Translations under genes and position numbers: made by a program
From: Chryseobacterium sp. ISL-6
GTDB lineage: Bacteria; Bacteroidota; Bacteroidia; Flavobacteriales; Weeksellaceae
Reading direction: 5' to 3'
NCBI RefSeq assembly: GCF_018613715.1
Contig: NZ_JAGGPT010000014.1
Location: 1-64,000 of the forward strand
Length of the DNA: 64,000 nt
The notes under the pieces: generated by a model
What the model saw: the letters and a program-made list of their open reading frames with translations, nothing else
Database searches by the model: none
Told to the model about the DNA's origin: nothing
Shown: one piece after another, positions 14,783 to 23,905 of the stretch
Numbering within the stretch: the stretch's first letter is position 1
How the letters are laid out: every line of letters starts with the position of its first letter

Positions 14783-17740
14783 ATGAAATTACACCTTTTA
14801 ATCGGCCTGGGTTTAGTCACAGGCTTAGAAGTTTATGGTCAAAATGTACAGAAGATAGATGCTGCTGATACGATAGCGACCCACGAAAAAAAGATCGATG
14901 AAGTTGTTATTACAGCTTTAGGAATCAAGAAAGAAAAGAAAACATTAGGGTATGCAGTACAGGAGGTGAAAGGCGAAGTTTTCGAAAAAGCAAAAGAATC
15001 GAACTTTGTCAACTCACTCTCAGGACGTGTTGCAGGACTAACGATTAAGAACAGTACCGATCTTTTTCAGGATCCGGGAATTAATTTAAGAGGGTCTAAA
15101 CCACTTATCGTTATCGATGGAATCCCAGACAGGACGGCTGACGTATGGAGAATCAATGCCGATGACATTGATAATATCAGTGTGTTGAAAGGACCTACTG
15201 CTTCCGCATTATATGGATCTGTGGGTAAAGATGGAGCGATTATGATTACGACCAAGAAGGGGAAAAAAGGAAGAATGAGTATCTCCTTTAATAACTCTAC
15301 GATGTTTCAAAGCTCTTTTATCCGTATTCCAAAGGTTCAGACCGTTTACGGTGGCGGAAATAACGGGAAATATGCTTACATAGATGGAAGCGGCTCTGGA
15401 AGCGAAGGAGGTGGATGGATCTGGGGGCCAAAATTAGATCAGAAGGATCCTTCCACACCCAGCGGATATTATGAAACCCCACAATACAACAGTCCGATTG
15501 ATCCGACAACCGGAAAACCAATACCACTACCATGGATCTCCCGCGGAAAGAATAATATTAAAAATTTCTTCGATACCGGAATTATTCAGTCCAATAACAT
15601 CAGTGTGGACTGGGGAAATGACAAAGCAACTTTCAGGCTTTCCCTTTCCAATATTTACCAGAAAGGTATTGTTCCGAATACAGATCTGAAAACAACATCG
15701 ATAAGTTTGGCAGGTTCTGTAAACCCTATTGAAGGCCTTACGATCAATTCTTCCTTAACCTACAATAGAGAATATACTTCCAATTTCCCGGAAGTAGGCT
15801 ATGGGCCGACCAACTATCTTTATAATCTGGTATTATGGACGGGTGCTGATGTAGATGTAAGAGATTTAAGAAATTATTGGGTAGCAGGAAAAGAAGGTTA
15901 TCAGCAAAGACATTACAATGTGTCTTATTATAATAACCCCTACTTTCAGGCTTATGAATACCAAAGACCTTATTATAAGGACAATGTAATGGGGAATGTA
16001 AACATGGAATATCAGATTATTCCGAAATTATCTGCCAAAGCCCGTGTCGGAACCAATGTATATGCTTTGAACCGTGAGTATAAGGAGCCTAAAAGTTATA
16101 TTGGATATGGTAATAAATCATTAGGAAACTATACCCAGATAAATGGGAATTATCTTGATATCACCTCCGAGCTAGGTCTTAAATACCAGAATAGGTTTTC
16201 TGAAAACTTTATGCTGACAGGAGAGGGCTATGTATCCAATTATTACAGAGAGCTTAAGAAAAGTGAAATACGTACCGATGGTTTGGTAAATCCAGGCTGG
16301 TATAACCTTTTTAACAGTGTAGGGCCTTTATTTGCTCCAAAGGAGGGAAACAGAAAAGAATATGAACTGATCAATAGTGTGTATGGTTATGTAGATATGG
16401 AGATTTACAAAGCGTTCTTCCTGAATATGACTGCACGTTATGACAAAGTATCCACGCTTCCGGATGGAAATAATGCCTATTTCTATCCATCTGTTTCCGG
16501 ATCAGTAATGCTGAATCAGCTGGTCACTCTTCCTGAATGGGTAAGTTTTGCTAAACTGAGAGGATCTTTAGCACAGGTTTCCAACGGTAAAATATCCGAT
16601 GATACCTATGGCTATATTTCTGCATTTACAAAAAATGATATCAGTTGGAATGGGCAGTCAACATTTTCTTTTGGAAATACCCTCATCAACGCGAATATAA
16701 AACCTGAAACCTCAAACTCATGGGAGATAGGGACTAATATCGCGGTGTTGAAAAATAGGATCAATTTAGATGTGGCTTACTATCAAACCCGCGATTATAA
16801 TAATCTGACCAATATTCCTTTGTCAGAAAGTGCAGGTTATGATTATTTTAAAACAAATGGAAATGTTTTCCAAAGAAAAGGAGTGGAGATTACCGTAAAT
16901 GCGGATATTGTTAAGAAATCAGATTTTAGATGGAGTACTCAGCTGAATTTGAGTCATTACCGTAGATATCTAAAAGAAGCCTATGGAGGAAATGGATATA
17001 CGACGATTTATAATCCTGCTAATGGCAGGGAGAATTTCATCAGAGAAGGTCAGAGGGCGGATCAATTAACTGCAGTACCTTATGAAACCTCACCTGATGG
17101 GCAACTGGTTCTGAAAAACGGATATCCTGTGAATTCTACAGCGCCTTTCGAATCCAATATGGGGTATTCTGATCCGGATTGGACCTATGGATTCTCTCAT
17201 AACTTTGGGTATAAAAATTTCTCACTCTCATTACTGTTTGATGGAAGAATTGGTGGAACAATGTATTCTACAACCAACCAGAAAATGTGGTGGGGTGGTA
17301 TTGATCCGGGAACAGTGAATCAGTACAGGGATGATGCTAATGCAGGAAATAATACCTATATTGCACCAGGAGTAAGAGTGGTTAGCGGCTCTATTACATA
17401 CGATCAGAATGGGAATATAAAATCTGATACCCGTGTTTTCGCTCAAAATGATGTTGCAGTGAATTACAATGCTTATATGCAAAGTACGAGCAACGCTTTT
17501 GAAAGCAATTACCATTATTACAAACAAACTTTTATTAAATTAAGAGAGGTTACCCTTACCTACAATTTCGAAAAATCTTTTGCAGAAAAACTGAATGTCT
17601 CTTCAGCGAGTATTTCTCTGATCGGAAGAAACCTCTGGTTGGCTTCAAAGATTAAAAATGTGGATCCCGATTCCGGGGTAGACCAACTTCAGACTCCGGC
17701 GACCAGAAGTTTTGGGGTAAATCTTAATGTAAAATTCTAA
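14783..17740 (+). CDS. SusC/RagA-family TonB-linked outer membrane protein
   Basis: 985 residues. Signal peptide (to EVYGQ), then a short linker and a TonB-box-like start KKIDEVVITALGIKKEKKTL. The SusC plug shows SGRVAGLTI, INLRGSKPLIVIDGIP, DIDNISVLKGPTASALYGS and GAIMITTKKGKKG. The barrel runs to the terminal SFGVNLNVKF. The usual N-terminal carboxypeptidase-like domain is missing, so it is at the short end of the family. It pairs with the SusD gene 17 bases downstream to form a lidded importer. With a phosphodiesterase as first gene, a phosphorylated ligand is more likely than a plain glycan; no glycoside hydrolase is present. Confidence 0.93.
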   Translation: MKLHLLIGLGLVTGLEVYGQNVQKIDAADTIATHEKKIDEVVITALGIKKEKKTLGYAVQEVKGEVFEKAKESNFVNSLSGRVAGLTIKNSTDLFQDPGINLRGSKPLIVIDGIPDRTADVWRINADDIDNISVLKGPTASALYGSVGKDGAIMITTKKGKKGRMSISFNNSTMFQSSFIRIPKVQTVYGGGNNGKYAYIDGSGSGSEGGGWIWGPKLDQKDPSTPSGYYETPQYNSPIDPTTGKPIPLPWISRGKNNIKNFFDTGIIQSNNISVDWGNDKATFRLSLSNIYQKGIVPNTDLKTTSISLAGSVNPIEGLTINSSLTYNREYTSNFPEVGYGPTNYLYNLVLWTGADVDVRDLRNYWVAGKEGYQQRHYNVSYYNNPYFQAYEYQRPYYKDNVMGNVNMEYQIIPKLSAKARVGTNVYALNREYKEPKSYIGYGNKSLGNYTQINGNYLDITSELGLKYQNRFSENFMLTGEGYVSNYYRELKKSEIRTDGLVNPGWYNLFNSVGPLFAPKEGNRKEYELINSVYGYVDMEIYKAFFLNMTARYDKVSTLPDGNNAYFYPSVSGSVMLNQLVTLPEWVSFAKLRGSLAQVSNGKISDDTYGYISAFTKNDISWNGQSTFSFGNTLINANIKPETSNSWEIGTNIAVLKNRINLDVAYYQTRDYNNLTNIPLSESAGYDYFKTNGNVFQRKGVEITVNADIVKKSDFRWSTQLNLSHYRRYLKEAYGGNGYTTIYNPANGRENFIREGQRADQLTAVPYETSPDGQLVLKNGYPVNSTAPFESNMGYSDPDWTYGFSHNFGYKNFSLSLLFDGRIGGTMYSTTNQKMWWGGIDPGTVNQYRDDANAGNNTYIAPGVRVVSGSITYDQNGNIKSDTRVFAQNDVAVNYNAYMQSTSNAFESNYHYYKQTFIKLREVTLTYNFEKSFAEKLNVSSASISLIGRNLWLASKIKNVDPDSGVDQLQTPATRSFGVNLNVKF

Positions 17741-17757
17741 TTATAAAAACAAAAGAA

Positions 17758-19212
17758 ATGAAAGCAGCTAGAATATACATATTCCTATTAATATCAGCAG
17801 CAAGCGTAATAAGTTGCAGCAAGACTGAAGATTTTCAGGATGATCCCAATCGTCAAACAAGTGTGGATGCAGAAAATATCCTTCCCGGAATTGAAGTAAG
17901 TACCTTTAGTAATATTAAGGCTGAAGCTGCCCTGGCATCCAGACAGCTCACCTACATCAATGGAGTGAATGCTCAACAGTATTACAACTGGCAGAGAGGA
18001 TCTTTTGATGCTTATGACAATATTAAGCAGGTGGAAAAGATGATAGAGCAAGCGAATAAAAAAGGGGGGAAGGAGTATGTAGCATTGGCTCGTTTTTTCA
18101 AGGCTTATTATTTTATCTCATTATCTGAAACTTTTGGTGATATTCCTTATAATGAAGCAATAAAAATGGATAATTTTTATCCAAAATATGATGATCAGAA
18201 AAGCATTTATAAAAATGTTCTTGCTGAACTGGCTTTGGCTAATACGGAGCTTGCTAATATGAGTACAGTGATAAGAGGCGATATTATCTATAATGGAGAT
18301 TTGTTTAAGTGGAGAAAACTGATCAATTCCTACCGATTGAGAATTTTAATGGATTTGTCCAAAAAGACAAATGATACAGATCTGAATGTGAAACAGACAT
18401 TTGCTGATATTGTAAATAATCCTGCACAAAATCCAATTATGGAAACGAGTGAAGAAAGTGGGCAATTATCCTTCTATAATCTTGTCAATAACCGGTATCC
18501 ATTTTTTAACAGTAATGATTTGAAAACAGCTTATTATATGGAACAGAGTTTTGTAGATAAGCTTAAAACTTCTAAAGATCCAAGGTTATTTAAAATGGCT
18601 GAAAAGAAAACGAGCACGGTAGGAACCACACCGACAGATCCTTTTAGTTTCTATGATGGATTGTACGGCAGTGGAGATTTAGGGCAAAATTCTATAAAAG
18701 CTTCTAATGGGTTGGCATCAAGGATTAATCCAAGATATTTTGATGATCCAATCAACGAACCTACATTACTAATGGGGTATTCAGAACTGCAGTTTGTTTT
18801 AGCCGAAGCGGTTGTACGTGGATGGATCAGCGGAAATGCAAATACCTATTATCTGAAAGCAATCAATGCTTCTATGAGCTTTTATAAAGTAAGTCCAACT
18901 GATGTTAGTGCCTATTTAGCACAACCCTCCATCAATCTGCAGCCTGGAACAGAGATCGAACAAATCATGGATCAAAAGCATACGGCATTGTTCTTTAATA
19001 CGGGCTGGAGAATATTTTATGATCAGAGAAGGACGGGATTTCCTAAGTTCAATACAGATGGACCGGGTATTTTGAATAATGGAAAAATTCCTAAAAGATG
19101 GATGTACCCTGCATCAGAAAATAGCACGAACAATGCAAATCTTAACAGTGCCATTACCAAGCAATATCCGGGTGGTGATGATATTAATGAAACCATGTGG
19201 CTGATTAAATAA
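17758..19212 (+). CDS. SusD/RagB-family surface lipoprotein
   Basis: 484 residues. The N-terminal signal ends in a lipobox before Cys20 (SAASVISC) with the typical start of the mature protein (SKTEDFQDDPN). Alpha-helical TPR-like SusD body: ALARFFKAYYFISLSETFGDIPYNEA (about 110-135), LINSYRLRILMDLS, and LLMGYSELQFVLAEAVVRGWI (about 335-356). It is the ligand-binding lid of the SusC channel on the cell surface. It is the last gene of the operon; the terminator between it and the convergent UspA gene serves both. Confidence 0.93.
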   Translation: MKAARIYIFLLISAASVISCSKTEDFQDDPNRQTSVDAENILPGIEVSTFSNIKAEAALASRQLTYINGVNAQQYYNWQRGSFDAYDNIKQVEKMIEQANKKGGKEYVALARFFKAYYFISLSETFGDIPYNEAIKMDNFYPKYDDQKSIYKNVLAELALANTELANMSTVIRGDIIYNGDLFKWRKLINSYRLRILMDLSKKTNDTDLNVKQTFADIVNNPAQNPIMETSEESGQLSFYNLVNNRYPFFNSNDLKTAYYMEQSFVDKLKTSKDPRLFKMAEKKTSTVGTTPTDPFSFYDGLYGSGDLGQNSIKASNGLASRINPRYFDDPINEPTLLMGYSELQFVLAEAVVRGWISGNANTYYLKAINASMSFYKVSPTDVSAYLAQPSINLQPGTEIEQIMDQKHTALFFNTGWRIFYDQRRTGFPKFNTDGPGILNNGKIPKRWMYPASENSTNNANLNSAITKQYPGGDDINETMWLIK

Positions 19213-19246
19213 AAGATAAATAAACTTAATGTTTTATTTAAATAGA

Positions 19247-19371
19247 TCTCGATACATTTTCCTCCATTTCATTACGAAAAACACTCGATCTGACGGTAGA
19301 AGAATGTTTGTATTGTGAGGAGAAAATGAACAACGTCACTTCGAGTAGATTTTGAAAAAATCGTATCGAGA
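19247..19371. repeat. Nested inverted-repeat element, MITE/REP-like
   Basis: Outer arms TCTCGATAC (19247-19255) and GTATCGAGA (19363-19371) are perfect complements. Inner arms ACTCGATCTGACG (19283-19295) and CGTCACTTCGAGT (19334-19346) pair imperfectly. The two halves read as two inverted, diverged copies of one unit of about 45-50 bases. It resembles short intergenic repeats I recall from Chryseobacterium genomes; dispersal cannot be shown from one copy. Confidence 0.6.
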
Positions 19372-19463
19372 AGTATTTACTTTTGAAATAGTAAGATTAT
19401 AAAAATTTGATTTCAAACAGAACTTCTTTAAAGTTTAAAGCTTAATTAAAACTGATCACAAAT

Positions 19464-19496
19464 AAAACTCCTGTCTCAATGAGGCAGGAGTTTTTT
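19464..19496. terminator. Bidirectional intrinsic terminator
   Basis: ACTCCTGTCTC pairs with GAGGCAGGAGT (one G-U) around AAT, flanked by AAAA on the left and TTTTTT on the right. It can therefore end both the SusCD operon and the convergent UspA transcript. Confidence 0.85.
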
Positions 19497-19526
19497 ATCG
19501 TGGCATATAAAGAGATCAGTTTCATT

Positions 19527-20357
19527 TTATTCATGAAGTATCAATATGGCTTTGATGGATTTATTTAATACCTCATTTACAGTACTGCTTGCAAATAAGC
19601 GGTAAATGATATTATGATTTCGTTTTACCAGGCAGAGGATATCGGTTTCATTTTGCTCTATAAAATCTATAATTCCGCTTGATGTTTTACCGTCATCCTC
19701 AACATAGTTAAAGTTAATTTCTACCGAAGGAAGCTGTTCTTTTAATTTTTTTTCACCATTTTTTATGGATTTAGGATCCATATCCTTTTCGGAAATATGA
19801 AGGATCTCCAGCTTCTTTGGCTTGGTTGCCTTCAGTATCTGGTTGAGTGCTTTAACATCCCTTACTGATAATCTGGTTGTTTTATAATCCGTAGCCAGGG
19901 TGACCACCGGAACAGATGGTAAAGTACTTTCTAAAGGCACAATTAATGTTGGAATACGCATTTTTGTAACCGCCATGCTGGCATTGCTACCCACAATTCC
20001 TTTAATACCAGTAGCTCCTGTAACTCCCATTACCAGGAATGATACAGAATTATATTCGACATATTTGGTGATGACCTTACGCAAAAAGCCTACATCACAT
20101 ATGGTTTTAACCTGCACATCTTTATAGTCTTCATTTTGTTTGAACGTTTCGGCCCATTCTTTTAAGGCAGATCTTTTTTTAGCGTAATAATCTTCAATGA
20201 AAATAGCATTGTATGTGCTGTTATTGATGCCTTCTGTTGGATGTATAGCATGAATAACCGCAATTTCCATCTGCAGGATTTTAGCAAGAGACAATGCGTA
20301 TACCATCGCATTGCTGGCACTGTTTGAAAAATCTGAGGCAACAAGTATTTGTTTCAT
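19527..20357 (-). CDS. Universal stress protein with two Usp domains
   Basis: 276 residues. Two UspA-like halves. The first runs from KQILVASDFSNSASNAMVYA to about residue 145 and ends with the nucleotide-loop pattern GVTGATGIKGIVGSNAS and RIPTLIVP. The second is more divergent (about 150-276, PVVTLATDYKTTRLSV to ILILHE) and lacks a clear glycine loop. Cytoplasmic. It follows the PiT phosphate transporter gene by 44 bases on the same strand, so it is probably co-transcribed and may link phosphate uptake to stress or energy state; that link is inference. Confidence 0.9.
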   Translation of the reverse strand: MKQILVASDFSNSASNAMVYALSLAKILQMEIAVIHAIHPTEGINNSTYNAIFIEDYYAKKRSALKEWAETFKQNEDYKDVQVKTICDVGFLRKVITKYVEYNSVSFLVMGVTGATGIKGIVGSNASMAVTKMRIPTLIVPLESTLPSVPVVTLATDYKTTRLSVRDVKALNQILKATKPKKLEILHISEKDMDPKSIKNGEKKLKEQLPSVEINFNYVEDDGKTSSGIIDFIEQNETDILCLVKRNHNIIYRLFASSTVNEVLNKSIKAILILHE

Positions 20358-20401
20358 TTTTTTTCGGTTTTAATAAAGTGAATTAATCAAAATTTGTGAT
20401 C

Positions 20402-21817
20402 TTATATAAACAGATGGAAGAATAGAAATAACAATAAAGATAATAAAATAGAAACAGGTAAGGTAAGTACCCAGGCAAGACCGATACTTTTTAATGTACC
20501 TGCATTCAGGTTGCTTTTACCGCCTGATGCAACCATGGAACCTGCTATACCACTTGATAATACATGGGTCGTACTTACCGGTAACCCCAAAAGTGTGCTC
20601 ATACCAATAGTGGATGCTGCCACAATTTCACTTGAAGCGCCCTGGGCATAATTTAAATGTTCATTTCCTATTTTTTCTCCGATGGTTACTGCAATCCTTT
20701 TCCAGCCTATCATTGTACCTAATCCCAATGAAACAGAAATTGCAATAATAACCCAGATGGGAGCGAATTCGGTTAGTTTTTTAAGTTCAGATGCCTGATG
20801 GTTAAGGGCTGTTCTATTACTTTCATTAATGACGAGGACTTTATTTTCATTAAGTGCTTTAATTGATTCTACCAGTGCTTCTACTTGTTTTCTGAATTTA
20901 TAAGTCCCTTCCTTATCTTTTTCACTTTTAAATTTAAGATGTGTTTTTACAGCATTAATATCAGTATTGAGCTTGGTGAATTCTGTACTATTTTTCGTAT
21001 TGTCTGCAGCAATTGTTTGCAAAATCCTTTCCGTTTGGTTTAGCGTAGTGATAATTTTATCGTTAGGAATACTGTGGTCGATTGCAAATTTGGCGGGTAG
21101 AAAAGCAATCAGTATCAGCATAAACAGACCAACGCCCTTTTGACCGTCGTTACTGCCATGAAAAAAGCTCACCAAAGTACAGGTGGTTATCAGAATGGCT
21201 CTGATTAATAAAGGAGGTCTGTCATTTTCGCCCTCAGGGATATGAAAAAGAGCTTTGTATCTGACTACATGTTTTAAAAACAGCATCAGTAAAATGGCTA
21301 AACCAAATCCAACAATAGGGGAAAGAATAAGTGATAAACCGATTTCTTCAGCTTTATGCCAGTTTACGCCATTACCCCCATAATACCATGTAAAGCCTAA
21401 GCCGGCACCGATCAAAGCACCAATAAGAGTATGTGAACTTGAACAAGGAATACCTAAATACCAGGTTCCTAAGTTCCAAATGATAGCCGCTAGCAACACG
21501 GCAAGTACAAGACTTGCTCCAACAGCTGTTGGCAAGGTCATTAAGGTATCCATTGGGACCAGTTTCAATATTCCCATGGCTACAGCAATTCCACCTGTAA
21601 AAACACCTAAGAAATTCCATAATCCCGACCATGGAATGGCAATAACAGGTTTAAGTGCTTTCGTATAAATAACGGTGGCTACTGCATTGGCTGTATCATG
21701 GAATCCATTTACGAACTCAAATGCTACCACGGCAAGCATACAAAGTGCAAAAACGATGACAAGACCTGTAGTTAAATCTGATTCCCCTAAGAAAGGGATG
21801 AGTTTATTTAAAAGCAT
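20402..21817 (-). CDS. PiT-family inorganic phosphate transporter
   Basis: 471 residues, integral inner-membrane protein. The two inverted PiT signature repeats are visible: EFVNGFHDTANAVATVIYT (about 35-53) and GASSEIVAASTIGMSTLLGLPVSTTHVLSSGIAGSM (about 395-430). A hydrophilic coiled-coil-rich insert (about 245-350, LNQTERILQTIAADN and FRKQVEALVESIKALNENK) separates the halves, a size typical of bacteroidetal PiT proteins. It imports phosphate with H+ or Na+. Upstream gene of a two-gene operon with UspA. Confidence 0.93.
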   Translation of the reverse strand: MLLNKLIPFLGESDLTTGLVIVFALCMLAVVAFEFVNGFHDTANAVATVIYTKALKPVIAIPWSGLWNFLGVFTGGIAVAMGILKLVPMDTLMTLPTAVGASLVLAVLLAAIIWNLGTWYLGIPCSSSHTLIGALIGAGLGFTWYYGGNGVNWHKAEEIGLSLILSPIVGFGLAILLMLFLKHVVRYKALFHIPEGENDRPPLLIRAILITTCTLVSFFHGSNDGQKGVGLFMLILIAFLPAKFAIDHSIPNDKIITTLNQTERILQTIAADNTKNSTEFTKLNTDINAVKTHLKFKSEKDKEGTYKFRKQVEALVESIKALNENKVLVINESNRTALNHQASELKKLTEFAPIWVIIAISVSLGLGTMIGWKRIAVTIGEKIGNEHLNYAQGASSEIVAASTIGMSTLLGLPVSTTHVLSSGIAGSMVASGGKSNLNAGTLKSIGLAWVLTLPVSILLSLLLFLFFHLFI

Positions 21818-21910
21818 AATGTGCGTTTTCTTGTTTAAATTGAGTTAAGTTGATCGTTTGGGATAGGTCGTCAGAACTTTTAATAGATATACTATGCACT
21901 ACACCAACTA

Positions 21911-22159
21911 TCAGCGGTATCGCAATCGAGCTCTAAGAGCATCATCTTTAAGATCATTGGTAATATTTTTAAAATTTGTGAAACGATTATCTGAATCAGA
22001 AGGAAGGATAATCTCAGGAAATTGTGTGTTTTGAAATTGAATTTGTAGATACTCCCTGGTTTTACGATCGTGTAGATTGTAATTTAATGGAGTATTGTTG
22101 TTTTGCGCTGCAGAGATAACAGATAGAGCCAGCATTAATAGCAACAGATCTTTTTTCAT
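21911..22159 (-). CDS. Small exported protein of unknown function
   Basis: 82 residues with a clean signal peptide (MKKDLLLLMLALSVISAAQ) and a short polar mature part rich in Asn, Asp and Arg (ending ALRARLRYR). Not a recognised family. It stands alone between the PiT operon and the VOC gene. The signal peptide and genome-like codon use argue for a real gene. Confidence 0.6.
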   Translation of the reverse strand: MKKDLLLLMLALSVISAAQNNNTPLNYNLHDRKTREYLQIQFQNTQFPEIILPSDSDNRFTNFKNITNDLKDDALRARLRYR

Positions 22160-22273
22160 TTCTGTAAAAGTAGAATGTCTATATTATTCTAATGTCAATA
22201 AATGATTAACCTTCTGTTACATATTTTTGAAAAGAGAATCTATTTCGCTTAGTAAATCGTTTTATTTAGAAAT

Positions 22274-22302
22274 AAAAAAGACCCGGGAAGGCTCCCAGGT
22301 CT
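22274..22302 (-). terminator. Intrinsic terminator for the VOC gene
   Basis: Read on the minus strand, AGACCTGGGA pairs with TCCCGGGTCT around GCCT and is followed by TTTTTT. It lies about 75 bases beyond the VOC stop. Confidence 0.8.
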
Positions 22303-22377
22303 AAAAGAATATTAAAATAATGAGTTGTGACAGATTTAAATGGGAAGGCTCAAATCATTTTGCCTTCAGGAGAATAC

Positions 22378-22773
22378 TTAGCTGAATTTTTTAATGGCTT
22401 CCGGTGTTACTGGAGTGAAAAAGTTGATTAAATTTCCATCAGGATCACAGAATAGGAGCGACCGGTTACCCCAGGGCATGGTAGTCGGAGTCTGAATAAT
22501 GTTATCTGTCATATTTTTAATCCTTTCATATTCGTCATCAACATTGGCAACAAGAAATTCTATAATGCTGCTTTTACTACCAGTTGATTCTGTCATATTT
22601 TCACTAAACATCTTCATAGTGCGGGTGCTTCCGATAGCCAGAGTAATTGAATCTGTTGAGAGTTCAGCAAAATCTTCTGTAAACCATTGAGCCGTTAATC
22701 CGATTGCCATTTCATAAAATTGAACAGATTGTTTGATGTCTTTTGTAATAATTCTTAATGAGGTTAACTTCAT
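22378..22773 (-). CDS. VOC-superfamily (glyoxalase/bleomycin-resistance fold) protein
   Basis: 131 residues, one pair of beta-alpha-beta-beta-beta modules: LRIITKDIKQSVQFYEMAIGL at the start and NVDDEYERIKN...PWGNRSLLFCDPDGNLINFFTPV at the end, which carries the usual DPDGN turn and terminal metal-strand pattern. The substrate cannot be told from the sequence. It has a perfect -7 box and a dyad operator just upstream, so it is probably regulated on its own. Confidence 0.88.
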   Translation of the reverse strand: MKLTSLRIITKDIKQSVQFYEMAIGLTAQWFTEDFAELSTDSITLAIGSTRTMKMFSENMTESTGSKSSIIEFLVANVDDEYERIKNMTDNIIQTPTTMPWGNRSLLFCDPDGNLINFFTPVTPEAIKKFS

Positions 22774-22792
22774 AATGTTTTAAATATTTAAA

Positions 22793-22827
22793 CAAAAGTA
22801 AGGCAGGGTTATGACACCAGCGTGTCA
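22793..22827 (-). promoter_or_regulatory. Promoter with dyad operator of the VOC gene
   Basis: Minus-strand -7 box TACTTTTG (22793-22800) lies 20 bases before the ATG. Upstream, TGACAC-CAGC-GTGTCA (22812-22827) is a perfect 6-bp inverted repeat covering the -33 region, a typical repressor position. Confidence 0.6.
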
Positions 22828-23000
22828 GGAGGTTTGGACTTTTTTATAAAAGCTTTTATCTAAATAAAATGTTTAAAGACAAGTTTCTTAATAAAGTATT
22901 GGATTTAGAGAATTCTTCAACTTTTTAGAAAGGCTGATTCTCAGGTAGATGATATTTTGTACATTGTCAATTAATTAAACATGAGTAAAATACATAGCTT

Positions 23001-23750
23001 ATGAAGACAAAATATATCTTCTGTAGTTTCATCCTTTTACTGTTACTGAGTTGTGGCAAAAAGGAAACGATATATAAGGGACAATATCAAAATCAGCCGG
23101 TTACAGTGAATATGAAGTCAACCCCAAACTTCAGCTCAAATACAGTTGATTATTATGTTCAACTTGGTGACTTAGAGCCGGTAACTATTAATGCCCATAC
23201 AATAGATCTTTATGGCAGGCCTTACAGCTATTCTATTTTTAAGGATATTCCTTATTTTATGATTGAACCAGATACCATTACCTACAAAAACAGAACCGGA
23301 AATAATGACATAAAAACAACCATGCTCTATATAGATCCCAAAGAGCATGACGTGAAAAGCTTTACTGCCTATGCCGGTTTTTTTTCTAAAGAATGGCCTC
23401 AGATACAAGAAAAATTACGTAAACTTCCCAATATTTACTTTGATATAAATCTTATAGGCGTTGCATATACCCAAAATAAAGACCTTATACAGTATTTTGA
23501 AGGAGAGAAAAATGGTAAACCTTATTTCTTTGATATCACTCCGGATGGTGTTATCTCATTTCATGAAGGAACGCCTGAGAAAAATGACTTCAATCTCCAA
23601 GGAAGTGGTTTGGCAGAAAAAGTAGAAATGCCAGGCAATGTGATCAATATGATTGATACTACCTTTTATAATCGATCCACATTACGACAGTTTAAAGACA
23701 GCTATGGTAAGAACATGGAAGATTATTTTACAATCAAAACAAAGCAATAG
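23001..23750 (+). CDS. Lipoprotein of unknown function
   Basis: 249 residues with a signal and lipobox (FILLLLLSC, Cys18) and a mature start GKKETIYKG. The rest is a soluble beta-rich domain without motifs I recognise; PYFFDITPDGVISFHEGTPEK near residue 175 suggests a beta-propeller-like or lipocalin-like turn, but this is a guess. Likely anchored to the outer membrane. Monocistronic, with a TACATTG -7-like element about 40 bases upstream. Confidence 0.7.
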   Translation: MKTKYIFCSFILLLLLSCGKKETIYKGQYQNQPVTVNMKSTPNFSSNTVDYYVQLGDLEPVTINAHTIDLYGRPYSYSIFKDIPYFMIEPDTITYKNRTGNNDIKTTMLYIDPKEHDVKSFTAYAGFFSKEWPQIQEKLRKLPNIYFDINLIGVAYTQNKDLIQYFEGEKNGKPYFFDITPDGVISFHEGTPEKNDFNLQGSGLAEKVEMPGNVINMIDTTFYNRSTLRQFKDSYGKNMEDYFTIKTKQ

Positions 23751-23905
23751 TCTTTCCTTTTCTTACTAAAGATTAAATAGAAATATTTCGATATTCATTC
23801 GCTGAATTTTCAATCTTAAAATTAGATGTATTTTTATACATTCGCAATCTAATGGTACTGCCTGGGTAAAAGGTTTCATTAGTAAAACCATGAAATACAG
23901 ATATA

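Larger units (their letters stand above)
19213..19526. other. Intergenic 314 bp: nested inverted repeat and terminator
   Basis: Nothing coding. Holds a ~125-bp element bounded by a perfect 9-bp inverted repeat (19247-19371) and a bidirectional terminator (19464-19496). Confidence 0.7.

Noticed and set aside
17231..17527. 98-codon minus-strand frame in susC
   Set aside because: Shadow within a continuous SusC barrel.
19213..19526. Possible small RNA or tRNA in the gap
   Set aside because: No cloverleaf, and the structure is explained by the nested repeat and terminator.
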